A stretch of DNA of 48,367 nucleotides from Nitrospirota bacterium (GCA_029858565.1 JAOUEV010000023.1:1-48367), one strand, 5' to 3'. Positions 6,282 to 14,295 are shown, counted from the stretch's first letter. The notes: generated by a model from the sequence alone, not told the origin. Numbers and translations: made by a program.

Positions 6282-7022
6282 TTACATCCGTTCCCACTGC
6301 TTTGTATCGGGATTGAACGCTTCGCTGAAAGCGGTCACTTCTTCCTTCAGCCCGACCTCGTATCCCTCGGTCAGTCCATAGTTCACCAGCATCTTGATGG
6401 ACCGGAGGGAGCTCAGGCTGTTGTTCGCGATGCGGCTTGCCAGGCGCTCCGCTTCCTGGTCCAGGGCGTCCGCGGGCACCACCTTGTTCACCAGCCCGAT
6501 CCGCAGGGCCTCCTCGGCATCCACGGTCCTGGCGGTGAAGAGCAGCTCCTTTGCGCGCCCCACGCCCACGGTCTTGTACAGGCGCTGGGACGAGCCGAAG
6601 ATCGGCGGCAGGCCGAGCCGCGCCTCGGGGAACGAGAAGACCGCGTCGGACGACGCGATCCTGATGTCCGCTGCCAGCGCCAGGCCCAGTCCCGCGCCGG
6701 TCGTCTCGCCCTTGACCGCGGCGATCACCGGGACCGGCAGGTTCTCGATGTGCTTCAGCAGGCTGTAGCCCATGTCAGCGAAATGGCCCGCCTCGGCCTT
6801 GGTCATTTTGATGAAGCTCGCGTAGTCGATCCCTGCCGAGAAGTTCCGTCCCTTTGCCGTGAACAGCACCACCCGGAGCTCGGGATTTTCCCCGTGCACC
6901 TCGCTCACGGTCTTGTTCAGCCCGGCAAGGACCTCGCGGTCAAGATAGTTCATGGGCTGATTGTCGATCACCACCGTGCTGATCATATCCTTGCACGACG
7001 TACTGATCACTGTGTTTTTCAT
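6282..7022 (-). CDS. Enoyl-CoA hydratase/isomerase (crotonase) family protein
   Basis: A 246-residue single-domain crotonase. The oxyanion-hole segments are visible: GRNFSAGIDYASF (about residues 57-69) and AAVKGETTGAGLGLALAAD (about 97-115). The position of the first catalytic Glu of classical hydratases (the E in GGGCELA) is Gly here, whereas the second Glu is kept in FPEARLGLPPIFG. Loss of the first Glu is known in isomerases and other crotonases, so hydration of enoyl-CoA should not be assumed. The substrate is a CoA thioester, not otherwise predictable. The start at 7022 is fixed by AAGGAG 7 nt upstream; longer in-frame starts would run through the palindrome at 7052-7094. Confidence 0.85.
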   Translation of the reverse strand: MKNTVISTSCKDMISTVVIDNQPMNYLDREVLAGLNKTVSEVHGENPELRVVLFTAKGRNFSAGIDYASFIKMTKAEAGHFADMGYSLLKHIENLPVPVIAAVKGETTGAGLGLALAADIRIASSDAVFSFPEARLGLPPIFGSSQRLYKTVGVGRAKELLFTARTVDAEEALRIGLVNKVVPADALDQEAERLASRIANNSLSSLRSIKMLVNYGLTEGYEVGLKEEVTAFSEAFNPDTKQWERM

Positions 7023-7051
7023 GATTGACTCCTTTACCATTCCACATCCCT

Positions 7052-7094
7052 CCTCACCTGCCCTCTGCCCAACAGGGAGAGGGCAGGGGTGAGG
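7052..7094. repeat. Imperfect palindrome between RND and crotonase genes
   Basis: CCTCACCTGCCCTCT (7052-7066) pairs with AGAGGGCAGGGGTGAGG (7078-7094) with a 2-nt bulge and an 11-nt loop. It looks like a dispersed palindromic intergenic repeat, and it could also fold as an RNA hairpin in the operon transcript. Confidence 0.6.
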
Positions 7095-7102
7095 GGTGTT
7101 CG

Positions 7103-7130
7103 TTCCGCATTCCGAATTCCCCATTCCGCA
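7103..7130. repeat. Four-copy heptamer repeat abutting the RND stop codon
   Basis: TTCCGCA, TTCCGAA, TTCCCCA, TTCCGCA with an exact 7-nt period. The next base, 7131, is the last base of the RND gene's TAA, so the repeat starts directly at the stop codon. Confidence 0.75.
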
Positions 7131-10100
7131 TTAGGCGGTTTCCCAGTTCTTCTTCTCCACCATATAGTAGAACAACGGGATCACCACCAGGGTGAGGGCT
7201 GTTGATGCCAGCATCCCGAAGATGAGCGCCAGGGCAAGGCCCGACCAGACCGGGTCGGTCACGATCACGGCGGAGCCCAGGATGGCGGCGGCCGCGGTCA
7301 GCACGATCGGCCGGGTCCTGATGGCGCCTGCCTCGATCAGCGCCTGGACGAGCGGCAGGCCCTCGTGCTTCTTGTCCAGGATGAACTCGAGCAGCACGAT
7401 CGAGTTCCTGACCACGATGCCCGCCAGGGCGATCACGCCGATCATCGAGGTCGCGCTGAAGTACACGCCGGTCATGGCGAATCCCGGCATGATGCCGATC
7501 ATCGAGAGCGGGATGGCGGCCATGATCACCACCGGGATGGTGAAGGACCGGAAGCGTCCCACCAGCAGCAGGTAGATGGTGATGAGCGCGACGCCCATGG
7601 CCGCCCCGAGATCGCGGAACACGTCGAGCGTCAGCTTCATCTCGCCGTCCCACTTGATCCGGTAGCCCTCGGGCAGGGGGTGCTTCCAGAGATATTTCAT
7701 CATGTCCATGACCGCGTAGACCTGGCTCCGGTCGCCCATTTCGGCGAACACATAGGTCACGGGTTCGAGGTTCTTGTGGTGGATCGCCTTGTCCGTTTCC
7801 GACGCAGCGGCCCTGACGAGCGACGACAGCGGCACCTGGTTCCCCTGGGGACCGGCAACGTACACCTTGTCCAGGTCCGCGAGGCCTGCCCGCTCTGACT
7901 TGGGCAGGCGCAGGAATATGGATACCGGGTTCTTGGCCGCCGGCGTGTGCAGGGTCGAAACGGCCATGCCGCTGATCGACATGCGCAGGGTCTGGACGAT
8001 CTGCTCGGTCGAGATGCCCGCGAGCGCGGCCTTTTCCTTGTCAACGGTGAGCTGGTACTTGTCCTGGTCCTGCTTCACCGAGTCGTCAATGTCCACGACC
8101 TGGTCGGTCCGCTCAAAGAGCTTCCTGATGTCGGCCGCGATCTCCCGCTGCTTCCCGTAGTCCGGTCCGTAGATCTCCGCCACCACCGTGGCGCGGACCG
8201 GCGGCCCCGGCGGGTCCTCGACCAGCTTGATGTTCGCGTTGTACGCGGCCGCGAGCTTGGCGATGTCCGGCCGCATCTTGAGCACCAGCTTCTCGCTCGA
8301 GAGCTTCCGTTCTTCTTTGTCGATCAGGTTCACCCGCACATCGGCGAAGTGGCTTGCCTCGCGGAACGCTCCGCCCCGCAGCAGGCCGTTGAAATCGATC
8401 ACCGAGCCGGTGCCCACATAGGTCTCATAGTCCTTCACTTCCGGGATGGCGGCGAGGTACGCGCCCACGGCCCGGGCCACCCGGTCGGTGCTCTCGAGCG
8501 CCGTGCCCACGGGCATGTCGATCGAGACCAGGAAGGTGTTCTTGTTCGCCTTGGGCAGCATGCGGAACTTCACCCACTGCACCAGCGGGAAGACCATGGT
8601 GACCAGGAACACGCCGACCACGATGGCCATGAAGATCTTCCTTTTCGGCGCGCTTTCGAGCAGCGGACCGAGGATCTTCTTGTATGCCTTGTAGAGCTTT
8701 GTCTCCTCCAGCGGGACCTGCTGGGCCCCGTGGTCCTCGGTCCTCATCAGGCGATAGCTCGCCCAGGGAGTCACGATGAAGGCCACGAAGAGCGACGTGA
8801 CCATCGCGACCGGCACGTTGAAGGGAATCGGCATCATGTAGGGCCCCATCATCCCGGTGACGAAGGCCATGGGAATGAAGGCCAGCACCACGGTCAGGGT
8901 CGCCAGGATCGTGGGCATGCCGATCTCGTTCACCGCCAGGATCGCGCCCTGGAGCCGCGAATGCTGCTGCAGCTTGTAATGGCGGTGGATGTTCTCGACC
9001 ACCACGATGGCGTCGTCCACCAGGAGCCCCAGCGAAAGGATCAGCGCGAACAGCGTGATCCGGTTGATCGTCTGGCCGGCGACCATGCCGACCGCAAGGG
9101 TGATGAAGAGCGTCAGCGGGATGGCGAGCGCCACGATGGCCGCCTCGCGCCAGCCCAGGGTGAAGTAGAGCAGCACGATCACCACGATGATCGAGACCAC
9201 CAGGTGGAACACCAGTTCGTTCACCGCGTCGTTCGCGGTCTTGCCGTCGTTCCGCGTCACGGTCAGATCGATCCCCGGCGGGACCTGGGTCTTCTTGAGG
9301 TCATCGAGCTTCGCCAGGATCGCTTCCGAGATCTTGACCGCGTTCAGCTTCTGGCGCTTTGCCAGGGCAATGGTCACCGCCGGCACCTCGGTTCCCCGAT
9401 TTATTGCCGTTGTCGCTTTTCCGTCGCTTCCTGTCGCTTTACTGTCCGCTTTATGCTGTTCCGCCTTTCCAAAGGCAATGCGCGTCAAGCGCGAGGTCTC
9501 CTCGAACCCGTCGATCACCTCGGCAACGTCGCCCAGGTAGACCGGCTTCCCGTTCGCCACGCCGACAACAGCGTTCTTCACGTCAGCCGCGGTCGCGAAG
9601 AACCCGCCGGTCTCGACGGACAGTTTCTTGTTCCCCTGCTCCAACTCGCCTGATGCCAGGTTCGCGTTCGATGCCGTGATCGCGCCCGCGATCTGGAGCG
9701 GCGACAGGCCGTAGCCCGCGATCCGCAGAGGATCGAGCACCACCCGCACCTGGCGGCTCCTGCCGCCGATGACCACGGTGTTGCCCACGCCCGGCACCTT
9801 CCGGAGCTCGTCAAGCACATGGTCCGCCACGATCCGGAGCTGGCCGTCGTCGTAGGCGCCGCCCGGAGCGGGCGAAAGCGTCACCGCCACGATCGGCACG
9901 TCATCGACGTCAATGGGCTTTACCAGGGGCTGGGACGCTCCCGCGGGAGCGAAGTCCATGTTCGACATGAGCTTGTCGTAAAGCTTCACCAGCGACCGCT
10001 CCTTGTCCTGGCCCACCAGGAACTTCACGGTCACCACGGACATCGAGTTCATCGAGACCGAGTACACGTCCTCCACGCCCGGGATCTCCCAGAGCTTGGA

Positions 10101-10319
10101 CTCCAGGCGCTTGGAAACCAGCTCCTCGACCTCCTGGGCGGAGGCGCCCGGCAGCATGACCATCACGTTCGCCGCGGGCACGACGATCTGGGGGTTCTCC
10201 TCGCGCGGGGTGAAGAGCAGCGCGAACAGCCCGAGCACCGCGGTCGCCGCCATGAGCAGCACCGTGAGCTGGGAGTTGATGAAGTATTGTGTTATCCTGC
10301 CGCTGATATTGAGTTTCAT
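7131..10319 (-). CDS. RND efflux transporter (AcrB/HAE1-like inner-membrane pump)
   Basis: A 1062-residue RND permease of normal length: N-terminal helix (about 12-36), a large periplasmic porter loop, helices 2-6, a hydrophilic cytoplasmic gap, helix 7, a second porter loop and helices 8-12. The proton-relay Asp pair in TM4 is present in LGLLVDDAIVVVENIHRH. Substrate-pocket divergence places it with the HAE1/hydrophobe-efflux group and not with the metal-pumping CusA group, though that is by pattern only. It is the last gene of the rhodanese-TolC-MFP-RND operon. An in-frame block of repeat DNA (9411-9454) encodes a Lys/Ser/Thr/Gly loop in the first periplasmic domain. An AAAGG ribosome site precedes the ATG. 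Confidence 0.93.
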   Translation of the reverse strand: MKLNISGRITQYFINSQLTVLLMAATAVLGLFALLFTPREENPQIVVPAANVMVMLPGASAQEVEELVSKRLESKLWEIPGVEDVYSVSMNSMSVVTVKFLVGQDKERSLVKLYDKLMSNMDFAPAGASQPLVKPIDVDDVPIVAVTLSPAPGGAYDDGQLRIVADHVLDELRKVPGVGNTVVIGGRSRQVRVVLDPLRIAGYGLSPLQIAGAITASNANLASGELEQGNKKLSVETGGFFATAADVKNAVVGVANGKPVYLGDVAEVIDGFEETSRLTRIAFGKAEQHKADSKATGSDGKATTAINRGTEVPAVTIALAKRQKLNAVKISEAILAKLDDLKKTQVPPGIDLTVTRNDGKTANDAVNELVFHLVVSIIVVIVLLYFTLGWREAAIVALAIPLTLFITLAVGMVAGQTINRITLFALILSLGLLVDDAIVVVENIHRHYKLQQHSRLQGAILAVNEIGMPTILATLTVVLAFIPMAFVTGMMGPYMMPIPFNVPVAMVTSLFVAFIVTPWASYRLMRTEDHGAQQVPLEETKLYKAYKKILGPLLESAPKRKIFMAIVVGVFLVTMVFPLVQWVKFRMLPKANKNTFLVSIDMPVGTALESTDRVARAVGAYLAAIPEVKDYETYVGTGSVIDFNGLLRGGAFREASHFADVRVNLIDKEERKLSSEKLVLKMRPDIAKLAAAYNANIKLVEDPPGPPVRATVVAEIYGPDYGKQREIAADIRKLFERTDQVVDIDDSVKQDQDKYQLTVDKEKAALAGISTEQIVQTLRMSISGMAVSTLHTPAAKNPVSIFLRLPKSERAGLADLDKVYVAGPQGNQVPLSSLVRAAASETDKAIHHKNLEPVTYVFAEMGDRSQVYAVMDMMKYLWKHPLPEGYRIKWDGEMKLTLDVFRDLGAAMGVALITIYLLLVGRFRSFTIPVVIMAAIPLSMIGIMPGFAMTGVYFSATSMIGVIALAGIVVRNSIVLLEFILDKKHEGLPLVQALIEAGAIRTRPIVLTAAAAILGSAVIVTDPVWSGLALALIFGMLASTALTLVVIPLFYYMVEKKNWETA
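9411..9454. repeat. Repeat-word block inside the RND coding sequence
   Basis: On the minus strand the block reads AAAGCGGACA, then GTAAAGCGACA, GGAAGCGACG and GAAAAGCGACA: the same 10-11 nt purine-rich word as the intergenic repeat at 11624-11683. It stays in frame and encodes roughly ADSKATGSDGKATTA in a variable loop. Confidence 0.6.
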
Positions 10320-10346
10320 GATTTCAACCTTTTTCTCGCGCCAAGC

Positions 10347-10417
10347 CGCAAAGACGCTAAGAAAGTCTTCACGTCGAGATCGTTTTTATCTTTACTTTGC
10401 GACTTTGCGTCTTTGCG
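10347..10417. repeat. Octamer-word inverted arms between RND and MFP genes
   Basis: Left arm CGCAAAGA, CGCTAAGA (10347-10362). Right arm ACTTTGCG, ACTTTGCG, TCTTTGCG (10394-10417), an exact 8-nt period and the reverse complement of the left word. The 31-nt centre has only a weak hairpin. Confidence 0.7.
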
Positions 10418-10504
10418 AGAGACAGTTCTTTTTTGTGTAAGTATTTCGATTTCGCCGGCCGCTTCACGGTCGGTCCTTGTCGGTTCCTGCCGGTCTTTCC
10501 CCGC

Positions 10505-10528
10505 GTCACCGTGTCACCGTGTCACCGT
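10505..10528. repeat. Three tandem octamers spanning the MFP stop codon
   Basis: GTCACCGT is repeated three times without change (10505-10528), followed by a decayed fourth copy. The TGA stop of the membrane fusion gene (10506-10508) lies inside the first copy, and the others encode its C-terminal GDTVTR. Copy-number change would alter the protein end. Confidence 0.75.
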
Positions 10529-11585
10529 GTCCGCTGTTGTCCGCAAGGACCACTTTCTTCCCTTCGATCCGTCCCAAATGCTTGTCGCTGATCACCCGGT
10601 CGCCCTTTTTCAGGCCCGTGGTCACTTCGATGTCATTGCCGTGCACCTCGCCGGTCTGGACCATCTGGAAAACCGCGCCGCCGTCTGGCCCGATCATATA
10701 TACGCCGGTGATTCCCGAGAGATTCACGATGGCGCTCTTCGGCACCACGATGGCTTCATGCTTGCCCGTGCGAAAAAAGGCCTTGCCGTACATGCCGGTG
10801 ATGAGGCCCGCCGTGGCCGGAACATCCACTTTTACAACAAAGGAGTGCGTCCGCACGTCCGAAGCCGGAACAACCTGCGAAACCGTTCCCTTCAGGTCCT
10901 TGCCCGGCATGGCGTCGATCTGAACCGTCACGGCCTGGCCCTGCCGGATATGCAGCACTTCCTGCTCCTTCACCGTCACTTCGAGCCGCAGGTTACGGTT
11001 GTCCTCAATTTTGATCAAGGGCTGGCCGGGCATCGCCATCTCGCCCAGATTGATCCGTTTCTCCACAATCTGGCCGGAGATAGGCGCTGTAATGTTGGTA
11101 TAGCTCTCCATTGCCTTTGCCGCCTTCAGTCCGGCTTCCGCGGTCTCCAGGCCGAGCGTGGCCTGGTCCATCTCCATCTGCGTGGAAGCCTTGGCATCAA
11201 AGAGGCTCTTGATCCGGTCATACTGGAGCTTGGCATTGTTGTAGGCCGCCCGGGCCTGAATCGTCTGGGCAGTGATCTCGCCGCTGTCGATCTTCATCAG
11301 GAGCTTTCCTTCGCTCACCTGATCCCCCTCGTGCACCGTCAGGCTGATCACTTTGCCCATGACCTTGCTCGAAAGCATGGAGCTGTTCCGGGAGCCGAGC
11401 GCACCCGAAGCAACTATCACGGAATCGATGACCTTCGGTTCCACGGTATACGCGGACACCTCAACCGGCGCCTCGGCTTTCTTGCCCTGCTCGGCGTGGC
11501 TTTCGGACCTGCTGAACAGAATCGTCCCGGCGCTGATGAATGCCACTGCTGCTATCGAAATGCCGTAGATAATTTTCTTATTCAT
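10506..11585 (-). CDS. RND membrane fusion (periplasmic adaptor) protein
   Basis: A 359-residue HlyD/AcrA-type adaptor. An N-terminal signal or anchor helix (about residues 5-23, without lipobox) is followed by the split lipoyl domain (GKVISLTVHEGDQVSEGKLL near 77-96, and ITAPISGQIVEKRINLGEM near 160-178) around an alpha-hairpin (about 98-155), then beta-barrel and membrane-proximal domains. It would link the RND pump at 7131-10319 to the TolC-like channel encoded just upstream. Its last codons and stop lie in a tandem octamer repeat. A GGAGATC ribosome site precedes the ATG at 11585. Confidence 0.92.
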   Translation of the reverse strand: MNKKIIYGISIAAVAFISAGTILFSRSESHAEQGKKAEAPVEVSAYTVEPKVIDSVIVASGALGSRNSSMLSSKVMGKVISLTVHEGDQVSEGKLLMKIDSGEITAQTIQARAAYNNAKLQYDRIKSLFDAKASTQMEMDQATLGLETAEAGLKAAKAMESYTNITAPISGQIVEKRINLGEMAMPGQPLIKIEDNRNLRLEVTVKEQEVLHIRQGQAVTVQIDAMPGKDLKGTVSQVVPASDVRTHSFVVKVDVPATAGLITGMYGKAFFRTGKHEAIVVPKSAIVNLSGITGVYMIGPDGGAVFQMVQTGEVHGNDIEVTTGLKKGDRVISDKHLGRIEGKKVVLADNSGHGDTVTR

Positions 11586-11623
11586 GGGTTGATCTCCTTG
11601 TTCTTTCCTTGACTCTTGCCGCT

Positions 11624-11683
11624 TGTCGGCCCTTGCCGGTTCTTTTCGATTTTTGTCGGTTCTCGTCGCTTCTTGTCCGCTTT
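11624..11683. repeat. Six-copy decamer-word repeat after the TolC-like gene
   Basis: TGTCGGCCCT, TGCCGGTTCT, TTTCGATTTT, TGTCGGTTCT, CGTCGCTTCT and TGTCCGCTTT follow one another with an exact 10-nt period. The array begins 1 bp from the TolC stop codon (11685-11687). A matching word lies inside the RND gene at 9411-9454. Confidence 0.75.
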
Positions 11684-11684
11684 A

Positions 11685-13052
11685 TCACAGGCTTCCCGTC
11701 GCCAGCTTCAGTTCCGCGTCAGCGACATTATTGTCGTACAATGCCTGGAGCGCTCCGGTCCGCGCCCGGATCAGGGCGCTTTCAGCGCCGAGCACATCCA
11801 CCAGGTTGGTCATGCCGACCTCGTACCGTTTCTGGACTATCCTGAGGCCTTCTGCTGCCTCCTGCACAGACGTTGTTGTTGCGCTGATCCGATCCAGCGA
11901 CGCCTCGTAGTTATAGTAGGCCTGCTTCACCTGGAGTTCGACGCCTGCCTTCATCTGTTCCTCCAGCGACCGCATCCGGCTTGCCGTGGCCGAGGCCTGG
12001 CGAACATTGGCCGTGGTCACCATGCCGTCGAAGAGGTTCCAGGAGAGCACCGCCATCACGGCCCAGCTCTTTGCATCGTCGCCCGCCAGCCGTTCGCTGT
12101 TCCAGTCCACCTGGCCCATGAGATTCAGGCTCGGTACGAAATCAGTCCACGCCTGGCTCACGCTCGCCTCGGCGTTTTTCCGGTTCAACTGGAGCGCCGC
12201 AAGATCAGGCCTGCTGCCTGCCGCGGATCCGACCGCCGCCGCCAGTTCCGGCCGCGCCTCCCGGGCCGAGAGCGTCCCGGTCACCTCGTACTCCCTGCTC
12301 TGCTCCACGCCCATGGCGTAGTTCAGATTGGCCAGGGCAAGCTTCACGCCGCTTTCCGCGCGGGTGACCATTTCCTGCACTTCAGCTTCCTGCACCCGCG
12401 CCCGCAGCAGGTCCGAGTAGAGGACCGCTCCGGCCAGGTACCGGGCCTCGGCGAGATTATGGTTCGCCAGGCTCGTTTCAAAGGACTGGACCGCGACCTT
12501 ATGGTATTCCCTGGCCAGCAGCACGCCGTAGTAAGCCTTGATCACGTTGAACGCTGTTTCCTGCTTCGTCCGGCTCCGGTCCTGCTCCGCCGCCTGCCTG
12601 GCAAGGCGCGCCTGCTTCAGGCCGATATACTCCTTGCCGCCGTTGAACACCGGCTGTACCGCGCTCAGCCGCGTATTGTAGTTCGAGGCCGGATCGGGGT
12701 TGTTCATCACCGCGGGCGCGAAGTCCGCCTGGCCCACGACCTCCTGGTTCAGCTTGGTGCCGAGCACCATGAGCGGGTTGTCCGATCTGCTCCAGGTCTC
12801 GGAGACCGTTACCTTGGGCAGGAACCCGGACCGGGACCTGAGCACGCCTGCTTCCGAAGCCTCCACCTGGGCATTCGCCGCCTTCAGGCCCGGGCTGTTC
12901 TTGAGCGCCCTTTCCACGGCCTGTTCCAGGGACAGCGGCTCGGCGGCGTAGACCGCGACGGTCACCGCAAGCAGCAAGAGCGCCATGAGGCCGGCCGCGG
13001 CTACCCATATCTTCATCTTCATGATGTTCATTGTTCTCAGTTGAGCTGCCAT
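11685..13052 (-). CDS. TolC/OprM-family outer-membrane efflux channel
   Basis: About 455 residues with a signal peptide (charged start MKMKIW, hydrophobic core, AVYAAEP cleavage region). Two outer-membrane efflux domains follow, each with long coiled-coil helices: LSLEQAVERALKNSPGLKAA at the start of the first, and the second after about residue 230 with RPDLAALQLNRKNAEASV. No lipobox Cys is visible, so it is more TolC-like than OprM-like. The ATG at 13052 lies 4 bp after the rhodanese stop with a weak TAGGA site; internal ATGs at 13028 and 13022 would also leave a complete signal peptide. It is the channel of the tripartite pump encoded downstream. Confidence 0.9.
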   Translation of the reverse strand: MAAQLRTMNIMKMKIWVAAAGLMALLLLAVTVAVYAAEPLSLEQAVERALKNSPGLKAANAQVEASEAGVLRSRSGFLPKVTVSETWSRSDNPLMVLGTKLNQEVVGQADFAPAVMNNPDPASNYNTRLSAVQPVFNGGKEYIGLKQARLARQAAEQDRSRTKQETAFNVIKAYYGVLLAREYHKVAVQSFETSLANHNLAEARYLAGAVLYSDLLRARVQEAEVQEMVTRAESGVKLALANLNYAMGVEQSREYEVTGTLSAREARPELAAAVGSAAGSRPDLAALQLNRKNAEASVSQAWTDFVPSLNLMGQVDWNSERLAGDDAKSWAVMAVLSWNLFDGMVTTANVRQASATASRMRSLEEQMKAGVELQVKQAYYNYEASLDRISATTTSVQEAAEGLRIVQKRYEVGMTNLVDVLGAESALIRARTGALQALYDNNVADAELKLATGSL

Positions 13053-13056
13053 GATC

Positions 13057-13392
13057 CTACGCCCTCGCATAGGCGCCGTTCCCGGCGCTGTTCCAGGCAA
13101 TGATGCCGCCTTCCAGGTTCTTCACCTGGTATCCCATTCTCGCAAGATAGGCTGCCGCGAAAGCGCTGCGGTTCCCGACGCGGCAGTAGACCACGATCTC
13201 CTTGTTCTGCGGAAGCTCGTCGGTCCGGAAGCTCAGCTCCTGCACGGGCAGGAGATAGGAATTCTCGATCGCCTCTGCATGGTGTTCCTGCGGCGTTCGC
13301 ACATCGAGAAGCAGAAAATCTTCGTTGTTCCTGATCTTTCCCTGCAGGTCCTGCGCGGTGATGTTCTTAATCCCATAAGTATTGAATAGCAT
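13057..13392 (-). CDS. Stand-alone rhodanese-domain protein
   Basis: A 111-residue single rhodanese domain. The active-site loop is CRVGNRSA (about residues 70-77), with catalytic Cys and the Arg/Ser expected for persulfide binding, preceded by FLLLDVRTPQEH and followed by GYQVKNLEGGIIAW, all standard rhodanese landmarks. It has no signal peptide, so it should transfer sulfane sulfur in the cytoplasm. AAGGAGG lies 6 nt before the ATG at 13392, which fixes the start although the frame is open for 59 more codons. It heads the RND efflux operon, with the TolC-like gene 4 bp away. That pairing suggests a link of pump expression to sulfur or thiol stress, which is inference. Confidence 0.92.
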   Translation of the reverse strand: MLFNTYGIKNITAQDLQGKIRNNEDFLLLDVRTPQEHHAEAIENSYLLPVQELSFRTDELPQNKEIVVYCRVGNRSAFAAAYLARMGYQVKNLEGGIIAWNSAGNGAYARA

Positions 13393-13421
13393 GTTCGCCT
13401 CCTTGTTCCGTTCATACAGGC

Positions 13422-13479
13422 CCGAACAATGGACACCGCCGGGGTTAGGGTTGGGGGAGTGGCGGCGCCCACTGTTCGG
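13422..13479 (-). promoter_or_regulatory. Structured leader hairpin of the rhodanese-RND operon
   Basis: CCGAACA (13422-13428) pairs with TGTTCGG (13473-13479), and CCGCC (13436-13440) with GGCGG (13461-13465). On the minus strand the 20-nt loop is C-rich with a CCCTAACCC core. It lies about 30 nt before the rhodanese start, inside the presumed 5' untranslated region. Confidence 0.45.
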
Positions 13480-13494
13480 TGCGCTGTCCTTTCT

Positions 13495-13522
13495 ATTACA
13501 ATCCCCGTGCCATTCCTGTCTT
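13495..13522 (-). promoter_or_regulatory. Possible promoter of the rhodanese-RND operon
   Basis: AAGACA (13522-13517) and TGTAAT (13500-13495) are separated by 16 bp on the minus strand, matching consensus at 4/6 and 5/6. It would give a leader of about 95 nt containing the hairpin at 13422-13479. Confidence 0.35.
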
Positions 13523-13591
13523 GCTCGTCTTATCAATGGGTTAGCTCGATCTTGAGGATTGCCTGACAAATAGCATGCGGAAAAAAATGTC

Positions 13592-13612
13592 GAGCCCCAA
13601 AAGGCTCTTTTT
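13592..13612. terminator. Terminator-like hairpin in the 13.4-13.8 kb gap
   Basis: GAGCC-N6-GGCTC is followed by T5 on the plus strand, and on the minus strand by ACA and T7. It sits between two divergent genes where no terminator is expected, so it may end a short leader or small RNA. The rest of this 380-bp gap holds the leader hairpin and promoters listed separately and no gene that I can see. Confidence 0.5.
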
Positions 13613-13711
13613 GCGGGAACAGCACTATTTCAGTGAAATTCGGTGGTTTTCCGGTTCGACAGTATTGTCGGTCCGCAATTCCTTATGCGGGCCTTTCGAC
13701 ATTCACGACCA

Positions 13712-13739
13712 TTGACAGGGCAGGCTCATGCATGATAAT
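13712..13739 (+). promoter_or_regulatory. Promoter of the TPR-protein gene
   Basis: TTGACA (13712-13717) and GATAAT (13734-13739) are separated by 16 bp, a 6/6 and 5/6 match. Transcription should begin about 27 nt before the ATG at 13773. Confidence 0.6.
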
Positions 13740-13772
13740 GTTAGTCATTCCAGAACCTTGCGAAGGGAGTTT

Positions 13773-14243
13773 ATGTCCATGAGAACAGCCTTGATCCTGA
13801 TGTCCCTGGTGATATTCAGTGCCATGCTGTCGCCTGCCCGTGCCGAAGAAGAGCTTTTCGACACCAAAGCCGCAGCAGCCTACCGGGAACAAGGGGTGAA
13901 CCTGCTCAAGCAGAAGAACTATGATGCGGCCATCGACGCTCTGGAGGACGCGGTCGCGTCAGCTCCTGACGCGGAATCCTATTATCTTCTTGGTTACGCC
14001 TACTATATAAAAGGGAAGAAGACAGGAGACGCCGAGAGCCGGATGAAGGCAGTTGAGAACTTCAACCAGGCCTATCAGATCAATCCGAACTTCTCTCCCA
14101 ACAAGTTCAAACCCGAGGACATCACCATGCCCGCGGCCGGCCAGACCGAGGAGCAGCCGCTTGGCGCGGCAGCGCCGGAGAAACAGGCGCCCCAGCCGGC
14201 ATCAGCAGCCACGACGACCGCGGAACAGCAGAAGCAGCAGTGA
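13773..14243 (+). CDS. Exported TPR-repeat protein with a low-complexity tail
   Basis: About 156 residues. A signal peptide (MSMRTALILM start, cleavage near SPARAEE) directs it to the periplasm. Residues about 33-105 form two TPR-like helix pairs: YREQGVNLLKQKNYDAAIDA, then YYLLGYAYYIKGKK and AVENFNQAYQINPNF. The last 45 residues are Pro/Ala/Gln-rich and probably disordered. Function is unknown; such proteins usually scaffold envelope assemblies. AGGGAG lies upstream, so either ATG 13773 or ATG 13779 could be used, the latter with the better 9-nt spacing. It is a single-gene unit behind its own promoter and converges on folA. Confidence 0.75.
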   Translation: MSMRTALILMSLVIFSAMLSPARAEEELFDTKAAAAYREQGVNLLKQKNYDAAIDALEDAVASAPDAESYYLLGYAYYIKGKKTGDAESRMKAVENFNQAYQINPNFSPNKFKPEDITMPAAGQTEEQPLGAAAPEKQAPQPASAATTTAEQQKQQ

Positions 14244-14295
14244 AGCAGGTCCCCTGCACCCTGCCGTCCATGGCAACGGCAATGGCTGTCAGCGT

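Noticed and set aside
7947-9653. A long plus-strand open frame (568 codons) across the RND gene
   Set aside because: It is antisense to a clearly conserved RND coding sequence, rich in His/Arg/Asp/Gly as expected for a GC-rich shadow frame. No domain is recognisable.
9819-11612. A 597-codon plus-strand frame across the RND and MFP genes
   Set aside because: Antisense to two conserved genes and runs through the repeat DNA between them.
13441-13465. G-quadruplex with telomere-like GGGTTAGGG
   Set aside because: Only three G tracts of three or more; the fourth is just GG. A hairpin loop explains the region better.
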